Assembly (NCBI RefSeq): GCF_004337365.2
Contig: NZ_CP044016.1
Location: 3,887,507-3,951,506 of the forward strand
From: Rhizosphaericola mali
GTDB lineage: Bacteria > Bacteroidota > Bacteroidia > Chitinophagales > Chitinophagaceae
DNA length: 64,000 nucleotides
Direction of reading: 5' to 3'
Below the pieces are notes generated by a model that made no database searches, was not told where the DNA came from, and saw only the letters and a program-made list of their open reading frames with translations. The position numbers were made by a program, and so were the translations under genes. This document shows, piece after piece, positions 54,841 through 63,246 of the stretch (positions within the stretch are counted from its first letter, which is position 1; every line of letters starts with the position of its first letter).

Positions 54841-55617
54841 ATGGAAAAAATAGAAACACATTTGGATCAATTGGACATTGCCCTACAACCAATTAAACAA
54901 AAATTGATCGATCATCCTCTTTATCATAAGATTCAAAGCCTCGAAGCATTGCGATTATTTACAGAATATCATGTGTATGCGGTTTGGGATTTTATGAGTT
55001 TGCTTAAATCTTTACAACTTGCATTGACTTGTACAAGTTTGCCTTGGTATCCAGTGGGAGATCCTACAACACGTTATTTGATTAATGAGATTGTAACTGG
55101 GGAAGAAAGTGATGTGGACGAACATGGAAATAGATGTAGCCATTTTGAATTATATTTGGATGCAATGCATGAAATGGGAAGTCAAACTACCTCCATTGAA
55201 AATTTCGTACAAAACGCTATCGCAAATAATAATATATTGGAAGTTATTGAAAAAAGTGAATTACCACAATTTGTAAAAGACTTCTTACAATTCACATTTG
55301 ATGTGGTTTTAAATGCTTCATTGCATATCAAAGCTGCTGTATTTACATTCGGGCGAGAAGATCTAATTCCTGATATGTTCATCAGTATCGTACGTGAATT
55401 ATCCTCTACCAATCCTGAAAAATTATCCATTTTCAAATATTATCTAGAACGACATATCGAAGTAGACGGGGACGAACATAGTATTTTGGGCAAGCAAATG
55501 GTCGAACGCCTTTGCGGAGAAGATGAGAAAAAATGGGATGAAGCGATTGAAATGAGTATTAAATCTTTAGAAATGCGCAATCATCTTTGGAATGGCATAG
55601 CAGAATTGATAGGCTAA
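54841..55617 (+). CDS. DUF3050 protein with heme-oxygenase-like fold
   Basis: 258 residues, no signal peptide, all-helical. Conserved DUF3050 stretches: DHPLYHKIQSLEALRLFTEYHVYAVWDFMSLLKSLQ (residues 24-59), NEIVTGEESDVDEHG (82-96), HFELYLDAMHEMG (101-113), AAVFTFGREDLIPDMF (165-180) and ERHIEVDGDEHS (203-214). The spaced acidic and His residues resemble a diiron site of heme-oxygenase-like oxidases, but activity is unproven. Stands alone between terminators. Confidence 0.85.
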   Translation: MEKIETHLDQLDIALQPIKQKLIDHPLYHKIQSLEALRLFTEYHVYAVWDFMSLLKSLQLALTCTSLPWYPVGDPTTRYLINEIVTGEESDVDEHGNRCSHFELYLDAMHEMGSQTTSIENFVQNAIANNNILEVIEKSELPQFVKDFLQFTFDVVLNASLHIKAAVFTFGREDLIPDMFISIVRELSSTNPEKLSIFKYYLERHIEVDGDEHSILGKQMVERLCGEDEKKWDEAIEMSIKSLEMRNHLWNGIAELIG

Positions 55618-55627
55618 AATTATTTTT

Positions 55628-55665
55628 CAGTTTTTTACTTAAAAATTTTGTTAAGTAAAAAACTG
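55628..55665 (+). terminator. intrinsic terminator after DUF3050 gene
   Basis: Perfect 15-bp stem (CAGTTTTTTACTTAA and its complement) with an 8-nt loop. Its right side contains the -33 TTG of the tRNA promoter. Confidence 0.7.
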
Positions 55666-55677
55666 CTCCTATATTTG
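55648..55677 (+). promoter_or_regulatory. tRNA-Phe promoter (TTG, 19-bp spacer, TATATTTG)
   Basis: TTG at 55648-55650 and TATATTTG at 55670-55677; consensus -7 and ideal 19-bp spacing. The tRNA starts 16 bp later. Confidence 0.75.
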
Positions 55678-55693
55678 CAGCCCATTCAGGAAT

Positions 55694-55766
55694 GGTGCGG
55701 TAGCTCAGTAGGTAGAGCAAAGGACTGAAAATCCTTGTGTCGACGGTTCGATCCCGCCTCGCACCA
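55694..55766 (+). tRNA. tRNA-Phe (anticodon GAA)
   Basis: 73 nt: acceptor GGTGCGG pairing with TCGCACC (the seventh pair is G-T), D-arm TAGCTCAGTAGGTAGAGCA, anticodon stem AAGGA/TCCTT with loop CTGAAAA, T-arm loop TTCGATC. CCA is not encoded in full. The T-stem reads GACGG against CCGCC, giving one A-C mismatch at its second pair. Confidence 0.93.
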
Positions 55767-55767
55767 C

Positions 55768-55810
55768 AAAGAGATAACAAATAATAATCAATTAGTTATC
55801 TCTTTTTTTA
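55768..55810 (+). terminator. tRNA-Phe terminator
   Basis: Perfect 11-bp stem AAAGAGATAAC with GTTATCTCTTT, 16-nt loop, followed by TTTT. Confidence 0.88.
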
Positions 55811-55886
55811 TTTCCAATATTCTCCTTAAAATGTTTCTTTTCTTAGCCAATTATACCAAAATTTCTATTTAACCCTAATATTTTTA

Positions 55887-55894
55887 TACATTTG
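55887..55894 (+). promoter_or_regulatory. candidate -7 promoter box TACATTTG of the Nudix/helicase unit
   Basis: Exact TAnnTTTG match, 39 bp before the Nudix ATG. An ATTAT-TCG-ATAAT small inverted repeat follows at about 55905-55917 and could be an operator; it does not resemble a known SOS box I can name. Confidence 0.4.
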
Positions 55895-55933
55895 AGTTAC
55901 TAGATTATTCGATAATTAGAACTATACAAATTC

Positions 55934-56329
55934 ATGAAAAAAGTAGAGGTAGTGGCTGCAATAATAAAATATAGTGAAGAAATATTCTGTGTGCAAAGAC
56001 CCCAAAACAAACTAGCCTACATTTCTGAAAAATATGAATTTCCTGGAGGTAAAATTGAATTAGGTGAAACTAAAGAAGATGCTCTATTACGCGAATTAAA
56101 GGAGGAATTAAATTTAGAACCAAAAATTAAATCTTTCTTTTTAACTGTTGTGCATCCGTACCCCGATTTTGAGTTAACCATGCATAGTTTTATATGTGAA
56201 GTATCCTCCAAAGAAATTATATTAAATGAACACATTGATGCGAAATGGTTAACTGTTGATCAGCTTGATAGTTTGGACTGGGCTGCAGCAGACTTTCCTA
56301 TCGTTAAGAAATTGATGGCAAATGGATAA
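55934..56329 (+). CDS. Nudix hydrolase (MutT-like nucleoside triphosphate pyrophosphohydrolase)
   Basis: 131 residues. The Nudix box GGKIELGETKEDALLRELKEEL (residues about 38-59) is complete, with the REXXEE metal-binding helix. The fold matches the (deoxy)nucleoside triphosphate pyrophosphohydrolase branch that sanitises 8-oxo-dGTP or hydrolyses dCTP/CTP. Its last codons overlap the start of the helicase gene by 8 bp (ATGGATAA), so the two are translationally coupled and probably act together. This coupling makes a defence or repair role more likely than general housekeeping. Confidence 0.93.
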   Translation: MKKVEVVAAIIKYSEEIFCVQRPQNKLAYISEKYEFPGGKIELGETKEDALLRELKEELNLEPKIKSFFLTVVHPYPDFELTMHSFICEVSSKEIILNEHIDAKWLTVDQLDSLDWAAADFPIVKKLMANG

Positions 56330-59300
56330 TTTAAGAAAAGTTTTTACAGATAGTATCCACACAGGCTTTATAGATAAAGAAATATTATCTGACCTTGCCT
56401 ATCAACCGGAATTGTTGGTCAACCAAAAGCAACCACCCAAAAAAGTACTCACAACAATCATAAAGGAGTTAGAGCATTGTTCAGAATTTTTAATATCCGT
56501 CGCATTTGTAACCACAGGTGGAGTCTCTACCATCATTAATACCTTACAAAAATTAGCAGCTCAAGGAATTAAGGGAAAGGTCCTAGTGTCTCAGTATCTA
56601 AATTTTACTCAACCAGAAGCATTAAAAAGATTACTTCAATTTCAAAATATTGATTTACGCATTACTACAATTGGTAACGCACATGCTAAAGGTTATATTT
56701 TTAAAAATAACAGACATTATAACCTGATCGTTGGCAGTAGCAATCTTACAGATACCGCTTTGAGTTCCAATAAAGAATGGAACATGAAAGTTTCTGCCCT
56801 TGACAATAGTGATTTGGTTCATAAAGTATTAAAAGAGTTCTATGCAGATTTTGAGAAAGCAACCATAGTTTCTCCTCAATATCTACAACAATATGAGGAA
56901 ATTTATCAGAAGCAATTAATTTTAAACAAAAAATTATCTTCGGAGTTTACCCCTGAAAATGAAACACATTTTAAGCCAAACTTAATGCAAACTGAGGCAT
57001 TGTCTAATCTTCAAGCTTTGCGTGAAAGAGGACAGAAAAGGGCGTTAATCATTTCCGCTACGGGAACAGGTAAAACATTTTTGTCCGCTTTTGATGCGAA
57101 AAATTTTAATCCTCGAAAATTATTATTTGTAGTCCATAGGTTGACGATAGCTAAAAGCGCTATGAAAACATTTAAACATGTTTTCGGCAAGACCAAAACG
57201 ATGGGATTGTATTCTGGAAATCAGCAAGATTTTGAGGCCGATTTTATCTTTGCAACTGTTCAGACTATTTCCAAACAAAACCATTTGAATTTATTTTCGA
57301 AAGCGCATTTCGACTATATAATTATAGATGAAACCCACCGATCTGCGGCAGACACTTATCTGAAAATATTGGAGTATTTCACGCCCAATTTTTTGTTAGG
57401 AATGACTGCAACTCCAGAAAGATCAGACGGCATAGACATTTTTAAATTATTTGATTACAATATCGCCTACGAGATAAGATTGAGTCGGGCCATGGAAGAA
57501 GAAATGCTAAGTACATTTCACTACTTTGGACTGACAGACATTCAAATAGGTCAAACAACCATTGATAGAAAATCTGATTTTAACCTGCTTGTTTCAAAAG
57601 AGAGAGTAGATCATATAATAGAAAGATCCAAATTTTATGGTAGTGACAATGGCATAACGAGAGGGCTTATTTTTTGTTCTCGCAAAGATGAAGCTATTGA
57701 GTTATCTAAACTATTTAATAAGAAAGGATTAAATACAATTGCATTGACAGGAGATAGTTCTGATCACGAAAGATCGCAGGCAATTGATCTTTTAGAATCT
57801 GATAATCTATCTGAAAAAATAGATTTTATCTTCACCGTCGATATATTTAATGAAGGTGTTGATATTCCCAAGGTTAACCAAGTCATTATGTTGCGTCCAA
57901 CAGAATCGGCTATAATCTTTATACAACAATTGGGACGTGGCTTACGTAAAATTGAAGGGAAAGGATACCTCACGGTAATTGATTTTATCGGCAACTACGA
58001 AAATAATTATCTCATTCCTATTGCCTTATTTGGCGATACTTCTTACAATAAGGATACATTAAGAAAGCTGATTAATGATGGTAGTCTTATGATTCCTGGC
58101 GCATCAACTATTAATTTTGATGAGATAACGAAAGAGAGAATTTTTCAATCTATCGACGCTGCAAACATGCAATTATATGCAGATTTAAAGAAAGACTATA
58201 ATGCACTTAAATATAGATTAGGAAGAGTTCCTATGATGATGGATTTTTTGGAAAATGCAAGCAGGGATCCATTTTTATTTGTAGAATATTCCAGATCATA
58301 CTATAATTTCGTATGTAAAATTGAAAACAAAAATGATCCAAATTTAACGGACCAAGAAATTAAATTATTAGAATTATTTTCAAAGGAGATTAATAACTCC
58401 AAACGGGTAGATGAAAGCATTATCTTGGAACTATTAATCGAAAATAAAGAACTTTCTGTCGAAAAATTTAAAAATATCATCAAGAAAAAATATGGATATT
58501 CCGTATCAGATCAAACTATAAATTCTTGTTTGATTAATTTGAATTTCGAATTTGTCAGAGAGAATAAAGAAATTGTCTGTGTCATTGATAACAGTTTTTT
58601 ATTTTCTAATTCATTTATGCAAAGTTTAGAAAATGACGTTTTTAAAAGATACTTACTAGATTCGACAAAATGTGCTATAAAAATATTTGATAAAATTTAT
58701 AGTTTTAATAAATATAAAGACGGAATTATTTTATATAATAAATATAGTAGAAAAGATATTTGTAGATTATTAAATTGGGACAAGGACATTAGCAGCACTA
58801 TATATGGTTATAGGACGAATATGGAAGTAACTCCATGTTTTGTAACTTACCATAAATCAAAAGATATTGATGATTCTATTAATTATAATGATCACTTTAT
58901 AAATCCGTCAACTTTTGCTTGGGAGTCAAGATCTAATAGAAGAATAGATAGCAATGAAATTAAGGCAGTCATAAATTCAAAGAGAATTTTATTATTTGTA
59001 AAAAAAGAAAATGGGGAAGGTTCTGATTTTTATTTTCTAGGGAACGTAAAAATTAATCTTGAATCCATTAGGCAACAAACAATGAAAGAGACTTTAAAAC
59101 CTGTAGTCCATTTTCAATTTTTATTAGAATCTTCGGTTCCCGATAATCTATATAATTATATTACTAATAGCCAAGAAATTCTGTCAACGGAGAATAAATT
59201 AGATCAAATTGAAAAAAATGAAATTCCTCGACTTGACCCTATAGAAAAATCTCCGACTATTCCACTATTCAATTTTTATGCAGCAGCAGGCTCCTTTAGT

Positions 59301-59693
59301 GAGTTACAGTCCGATAATGAATTTACTTCATTAGATGCTCCAAACAACATACACAATACTAACGATTATTTTGCTTGCCGAATACGAGGAGAATCCATGA
59401 ATCGTGTTATCCCAAATGGCTCAATCTGTTTATTCAAAAAATATACAGGTGGCAGCAGAAATGGGAAAATTGTTTTAGTTGAAAATGTAGATATCCAAGA
59501 TCCGGATTTTCATTCCGCATTTACCATCAAAACATACGCCAGCGAAAAAATCGTAACAGAAGAAGGATGGACACATACTTCCATTAGATTAAGGCCTAAT
59601 TCCTATGATGGCACTTACTCAGATATTATAATCGATGAGGAAAATGGCCAAAATATGAAAGTGGTAGGTGAGTTCGTAACCATTCTACAATAA
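56322..59693 (+). CDS. PLD-nuclease / SF2 helicase / DUF3427-like / S24 peptidase fusion
   Basis: 1123 residues in four parts. (1) PLD/HKD-type domain, residues about 40-180, with HAKGYIF (His121, Lys123) and GSSNLTD (138-144). (2) SF2 helicase: Walker A SATGTGKT (245-252), DETH box (336-339), MTATP (361-365), and QQLGRGLR (535-542). (3) DUF3427-like region, about 600-930. (4) LexA/UmuD-type S24 domain, about 980-1120: cleavage-site-like YAAAGSF (Ala989-Gly990), RGESM with Ser1025, and FTIKTY with Lys1070. Spacing from Ala989 to Ser1025 (36) matches LexA (35). All motifs are intact. Probably a DNA-damage-triggered anti-phage or repair effector; substrate unknown. Confidence 0.9.
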   Translation: MDNLRKVFTDSIHTGFIDKEILSDLAYQPELLVNQKQPPKKVLTTIIKELEHCSEFLISVAFVTTGGVSTIINTLQKLAAQGIKGKVLVSQYLNFTQPEALKRLLQFQNIDLRITTIGNAHAKGYIFKNNRHYNLIVGSSNLTDTALSSNKEWNMKVSALDNSDLVHKVLKEFYADFEKATIVSPQYLQQYEEIYQKQLILNKKLSSEFTPENETHFKPNLMQTEALSNLQALRERGQKRALIISATGTGKTFLSAFDAKNFNPRKLLFVVHRLTIAKSAMKTFKHVFGKTKTMGLYSGNQQDFEADFIFATVQTISKQNHLNLFSKAHFDYIIIDETHRSAADTYLKILEYFTPNFLLGMTATPERSDGIDIFKLFDYNIAYEIRLSRAMEEEMLSTFHYFGLTDIQIGQTTIDRKSDFNLLVSKERVDHIIERSKFYGSDNGITRGLIFCSRKDEAIELSKLFNKKGLNTIALTGDSSDHERSQAIDLLESDNLSEKIDFIFTVDIFNEGVDIPKVNQVIMLRPTESAIIFIQQLGRGLRKIEGKGYLTVIDFIGNYENNYLIPIALFGDTSYNKDTLRKLINDGSLMIPGASTINFDEITKERIFQSIDAANMQLYADLKKDYNALKYRLGRVPMMMDFLENASRDPFLFVEYSRSYYNFVCKIENKNDPNLTDQEIKLLELFSKEINNSKRVDESIILELLIENKELSVEKFKNIIKKKYGYSVSDQTINSCLINLNFEFVRENKEIVCVIDNSFLFSNSFMQSLENDVFKRYLLDSTKCAIKIFDKIYSFNKYKDGIILYNKYSRKDICRLLNWDKDISSTIYGYRTNMEVTPCFVTYHKSKDIDDSINYNDHFINPSTFAWESRSNRRIDSNEIKAVINSKRILLFVKKENGEGSDFYFLGNVKINLESIRQQTMKETLKPVVHFQFLLESSVPDNLYNYITNSQEILSTENKLDQIEKNEIPRLDPIEKSPTIPLFNFYAAAGSFSELQSDNEFTSLDAPNNIHNTNDYFACRIRGESMNRVIPNGSICLFKKYTGGSRNGKIVLVENVDIQDPDFHSAFTIKTYASEKIVTEEGWTHTSIRLRPNSYDGTYSDIIIDEENGQNMKVVGEFVTILQ

Positions 59694-59771
59694 TGAACAA
59701 TTTATCAGGAATCAATAATAACGTACTTACAACTGAAATTTTCTAATTTTACACTCTAATTATCACGCTGA

Positions 59772-60350
59772 ATGGTTGAGTTTTTCATAAATTACCTAAA
59801 AGATAAAATAGATCTTTCTGAGGAGGAAGTACAGATAATAGTATCTGTATGCAAACAAAAAAAACTTCGGAAAAAACAATTTCTATGTCAGGAAGGTGAG
59901 ATTTGGCACTATAACGCTTTTATTTGTCGCGGATTGGTTAAGACATTTTCTATATCCGAAAACGGCATCGAGCATATCATCAATTTCGCACCAGAAAATT
60001 ATTGGACGGGAGATCGTGAAAGTTTACTCAACGGAACTCCAACTCATTTAAATATTGATGCCATTGAACCGACTGAAGTAATTTTAATAGAAAAATTGGA
60101 TTTTGAAAAAATCTGCACACAAATACCGCAACTCAACCAATTAGTAAATAAAATTATACAGAAAAGTTTTATCGTTGCGCAAAGCCGCATTTTGGCTAAT
60201 ATTAGTTTTACTGCAGAAGAAAAATACCAAAATTTTCTCCAAAAATATCCACATATTGTCAATCGAATTCCACAACACATGATTGCTGCATTCATTGGAG
60301 TAACACCAGAAACACTTACAAGACTTCGTAGATCTACACTGCATAAATAA
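59772..60350 (+). CDS. Crp/Fnr family transcriptional regulator
   Basis: 192 residues: cyclic-nucleotide-binding domain about 20-130 (RKKQFLCQEGEIWHYNAFICRGLVKTFSISENGIEHIINFAPENYWTGD) and a C-terminal HTH_Crp (RIPQHMIAAFIGVTPETLTRLRR, residues about 160-190). No Cys cluster for an Fe-S centre, so it is not FNR itself. It precedes VOC, NTF2, nitroreductase and monooxygenase genes and is the natural candidate for controlling them. Confidence 0.92.
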   Translation: MVEFFINYLKDKIDLSEEEVQIIVSVCKQKKLRKKQFLCQEGEIWHYNAFICRGLVKTFSISENGIEHIINFAPENYWTGDRESLLNGTPTHLNIDAIEPTEVILIEKLDFEKICTQIPQLNQLVNKIIQKSFIVAQSRILANISFTAEEKYQNFLQKYPHIVNRIPQHMIAAFIGVTPETLTRLRRSTLHK

Positions 60351-60362
60351 TTAAACACCATT

Positions 60363-60409
60363 TTCCATTGACATTTGTTTGCTTTTTTTTCAAGCTTTTG
60401 TCAATGGAA
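60363..60409 (+). promoter_or_regulatory. 11-bp inverted repeat between the Crp-like gene and the VOC gene
   Basis: TTCCATTGACA at 60363-60373 and TGTCAATGGAA at 60399-60409 are exact complements with a 25-bp loop rich in T. It may be a terminator-like hairpin or a regulator binding site; a TTGAC-containing site would suit Crp/Fnr proteins but the spacing is too wide for one dimer. Confidence 0.4.
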
Positions 60410-60463
60410 GATAGCTGTTGAATGTCGGAATTTTGCTTCATCAAACATTGAAAAAATAAGAAG

Positions 60464-61465
60464 ATGAGCAATTTAAAAAATCCAATCAGGTCAATCTCTT
60501 TAGTTATTAGTTTATTACTTTCTATAGTAGGAACTACTGTATTTGGCCAAAACAAAGTAGGTATACTTGGCGTAGATCATATTGGTATGAACGTACCCAA
60601 TATGCGTCAAGCCGTTACTTTTTTCACTGACGTACTAGGGTTTTCAGCAGTTACAACGATTGGTCCAGTCCCATTAGACGATCAATGGAAAAAGACAAAT
60701 CATATCCAACCTAGTACAGGTCCCGTAACGATTAAGATGATAAAAGCGGGTACAGGAGCCAATATCGAACTATTTGAATATAGTGATAACAAAGGAAATA
60801 ACAAGCAATCGGGTGGTGATGATATTAGCGCCAGTCATATAGCTTTTTACACAAGCAACATCGACCAGAGTGTGGCCGATCTTAAAAGCAAAGGCGTTCA
60901 GTTTTTGGGGGATCCATTTTTAATGCCTTCTGGCGATACAGAAGGAGAACGTTGGGTATATTTTCTATCACCATGGGGCAGCAAGATGGAATTAGTTTCT
61001 TATCCAAAAGGAAAAGGATACGAGAAGAACAGTCCTAGTACAATTTTATGGTCACCTAAGGACTATGTAGATAAATCAAATGAAAAAAATAACCAGCAAC
61101 CTCTTACAGATACAGCAATTCGATCCTTAGTAGAAAAACATTTAGCTATTTGGAATGAAAGAAATACTCAAAAAAGAACTTCTCTCATGGCGCAAGTATA
61201 TGCTGATAATATTGAAATGGTCGATAGTCACTTTATTGCCAATGGACAAAAGGAAATCAATGGTTTTGTAAATGATTTACAAGAAAAAAGTCCAACAGCA
61301 AGATTTACACATATCAAAGCTATTAATGTGAATCATAATGTTGCGAGATTATTTTGGCAAAATGGCACACCTGAGCATCCAGATGCAGTTACTGGAATGG
61401 ATTTATTTGTATTCGAAAATGGAAAAGTCGTTCGTTTATATGTATTCGTTGACGAAAAGAAATAA
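60464..61465 (+). CDS. exported VOC (glyoxalase-like) domain fused to an NTF2/SnoaL-like domain
   Basis: 333 residues. Signal peptide ending near TTVFGQ, a VOC domain at about 33-190 (GVDHIGMNVPNMRQAVTFFTDVLGF, ASHIAFYTSNIDQSVADLKSKGVQFLGDP, YFLSPWGSKMELVSYPKG) and an NTF2-like domain at about 220-330 (IRSLVEKHLAIWNERNTQKRTSLMAQVYADNIEMVD). The metal-binding His and Glu of the VOC fold are present. Both halves are common singly in aromatic or toxin catabolism; the fusion is unusual. Substrate unknown. Confidence 0.85.
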   Translation: MSNLKNPIRSISLVISLLLSIVGTTVFGQNKVGILGVDHIGMNVPNMRQAVTFFTDVLGFSAVTTIGPVPLDDQWKKTNHIQPSTGPVTIKMIKAGTGANIELFEYSDNKGNNKQSGGDDISASHIAFYTSNIDQSVADLKSKGVQFLGDPFLMPSGDTEGERWVYFLSPWGSKMELVSYPKGKGYEKNSPSTILWSPKDYVDKSNEKNNQQPLTDTAIRSLVEKHLAIWNERNTQKRTSLMAQVYADNIEMVDSHFIANGQKEINGFVNDLQEKSPTARFTHIKAINVNHNVARLFWQNGTPEHPDAVTGMDLFVFENGKVVRLYVFVDEKK

Positions 61466-61533
61466 TACGCAAAATCTATAGTCCCCAAGCACTACAAATT
61501 ATATTCAAAAATCAAATATTAAAATCAAATATT

Positions 61534-61977
61534 ATGAATGCAAAAGTAATCAATCAAAATTCAGAAAATGAAATGCTTATTCGCGAACTTTATAGAGTTG
61601 CGGAAGTGCAAGATTCTAAAGGCTTTGTAAACCTTTTCACTGAAGATGGATATTTCTGGGACGTTTCCGCCGGCGTAAAATACTATGGGGAAGATATTGG
61701 CAAAACTGTGGATATTTATGCTACTGCATTTCCAGATATGCATAGAGAATTGTATGATATATACGTTTTGGAAAATGAAAATACAGTTATAGTTGAGCTT
61801 TCCTTAAATGGAACGCACAAGGGACCGTTGCAGCTTGCTTCTGGAAAAATAGAACCAACAGGTAAAACTATGAAAACACCTTGTTGTGATGTTTTTAAAA
61901 TAGAAAATGGAAAAGTAAAATCTTTTCATTGTTACACTGCAGCAACTATTTTGATGGGACAATTGGGATTATTGTAG
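61534..61977 (+). CDS. NTF2/SnoaL-like protein
   Basis: 147 residues: MLIRELYRVAEVQDSKGFVNLFTEDGYFWDVSAGVKYYGEDIGKTVDIYATAFPDMHRELYDIYV, then VIVELSLNGTHKGPLQLASGKIEPTGKTMKTPCCDVFKIENGKVKSFHCY. A cone-shaped fold typical of SnoaL or dehydratase/isomerase-like enzymes, cytoplasmic. It sits between the VOC fusion and the nitroreductase, probably one operon. Activity not assignable. Confidence 0.88.
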   Translation: MNAKVINQNSENEMLIRELYRVAEVQDSKGFVNLFTEDGYFWDVSAGVKYYGEDIGKTVDIYATAFPDMHRELYDIYVLENENTVIVELSLNGTHKGPLQLASGKIEPTGKTMKTPCCDVFKIENGKVKSFHCYTAATILMGQLGLL

Positions 61978-61997
61978 ATATATTTTAAATAGTATTT

Positions 61998-62630
61998 ATG
62001 GAAAATATTTCAGACCTTCTTCATTGGAGATATGCTACAAAAAGAATGACAGGAGCGAAAATTCCTGATGAAAAAATTAGTAGAGTTTTGGATGCTGCTC
62101 ATCTTGCGCCTTCTGGTATAGGCTTACAACCGTACGAAATCATTGTAATCTCAGATCCCGAAGTCAAAAAGAAAATACTACCGATAGCGATGAATCAAAC
62201 ACAGATAATAGAATCTTCTCACCTCTTAGTGTTTGCAGTTTGGGACGAATATACAAATGAAAGAATCGATAAGGTATTTGACTATCTCATTTTACAACAA
62301 AAGAAAAATATGGATGCCTATTCTTCCCAAAGAAATTTTGCTAAATCTTATTTCGGAAAAATGAGTTTGGAAGAAAACTTTCATCATGCGGCGAAACAAG
62401 CAAATATAGCACTCGGACTTTCTATAGTTGCCGCCGCTTATGAAAAAATAGATTCGACACCAATGGAAGGGTTTGATCCTGTTGCACTTGATGAGTTTTT
62501 GAATCTTTCGGCTAAAGGTTTGAGAAGTTCTATGTTGTTGGCTTTAGGTTATAGAGATCCTATAAATGACTGGAATCTTAAACTAGAAAAAGTGCGAAAA
62601 CCAATGGAGGAATTTGTAACATATTTATAA
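61998..62630 (+). CDS. nitroreductase family NAD(P)H-dependent oxidoreductase (NfsB-like)
   Basis: 210 residues. FMN-binding start LLHWRYATKRMTGAKIPDEKISRVLDAAHLAPSGIGLQPYEIIVI (residues about 6-52), then QANIALGLSIVAAAYEKIDSTPMEGFDPVALDEFL and RSSMLLALGYRD near the end, where the dinucleotide contacts lie. NfsB-like enzymes reduce nitro or quinone compounds. Spaced 20 bp from the previous gene. Confidence 0.9.
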   Translation: MENISDLLHWRYATKRMTGAKIPDEKISRVLDAAHLAPSGIGLQPYEIIVISDPEVKKKILPIAMNQTQIIESSHLLVFAVWDEYTNERIDKVFDYLILQQKKNMDAYSSQRNFAKSYFGKMSLEENFHHAAKQANIALGLSIVAAAYEKIDSTPMEGFDPVALDEFLNLSAKGLRSSMLLALGYRDPINDWNLKLEKVRKPMEEFVTYL

Positions 62631-62649
62631 TGGAATAATTTATCTTACT

Positions 62650-63033
62650 ATGAATAATTTAGAAAATATTGGGACTTCCAATAATCATGATAAAACAGCA
62701 ACTACAGAGATTACTGTAAGTGCTTACTATAAAGTGCATCCAGATGATAGGCAAATTTTTATTGACGCAGTTATCCCGGATATGATTGCTGCCAATCAAA
62801 TGGAGGGTTGTATATATTATGCTTTTGCGCAAGATCTTACAGATCCCAATACATTTCATTTACTAGAAGGTTGGAGCGATCAAGAAGCCTACGAAAGACA
62901 TGAAAACTCCAATACTTTTTTGACTGCGTTAAATACTGTAGTTAAAAATGTAAGAATCTTAGATCGAGAAGGAGTAAGATATGATATCGCAAAAATGCAT
63001 ATAGATGATCCAAGAGGTAAGGTTTTGAAGTAA
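62650..63033 (+). CDS. antibiotic biosynthesis monooxygenase (ABM) domain protein
   Basis: 127 residues with a dimeric ferredoxin-like fold: TEITVSAYYKVHPDDRQIFIDAVIPDMIAANQMEGCIYYAFAQDLTDPNTFHLLEGWSDQEAYERHENSNTFLTAL. Similar to YgiN-type quinol monooxygenases. An N-terminal 20-residue polar tail precedes it. It fits the quinone-reactive theme of its neighbours. Confidence 0.88.
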   Translation: MNNLENIGTSNNHDKTATTEITVSAYYKVHPDDRQIFIDAVIPDMIAANQMEGCIYYAFAQDLTDPNTFHLLEGWSDQEAYERHENSNTFLTALNTVVKNVRILDREGVRYDIAKMHIDDPRGKVLK

Positions 63034-63125
63034 TGTCAGTAAAGCTCAAAATAAAGTATTAATAGTTAATTTGTCATATATTAGAAGGATTAGAATTTAA
63101 TTCTCGATTGTTGGATTTTGTACTA

Positions 63126-63154
63126 TAAAGAGATAACTGAATGTTGTCTCTTTA
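63126..63154 (+). terminator. terminator after the ABM gene
   Basis: 12-bp stem with one U-G pair, TAAAGAGATAAC with GTTGTCTCTTTA, 5-nt loop TGAAT, T-rich tail. Confidence 0.65.
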
Positions 63155-63246
63155 TTTGAATTTAGATGTACCTTTTCACTATATATACATTCATATAGTT
63201 CCATCAAATTTTATAAGATTGTAACATTTAATTTTATAAATTTCTT

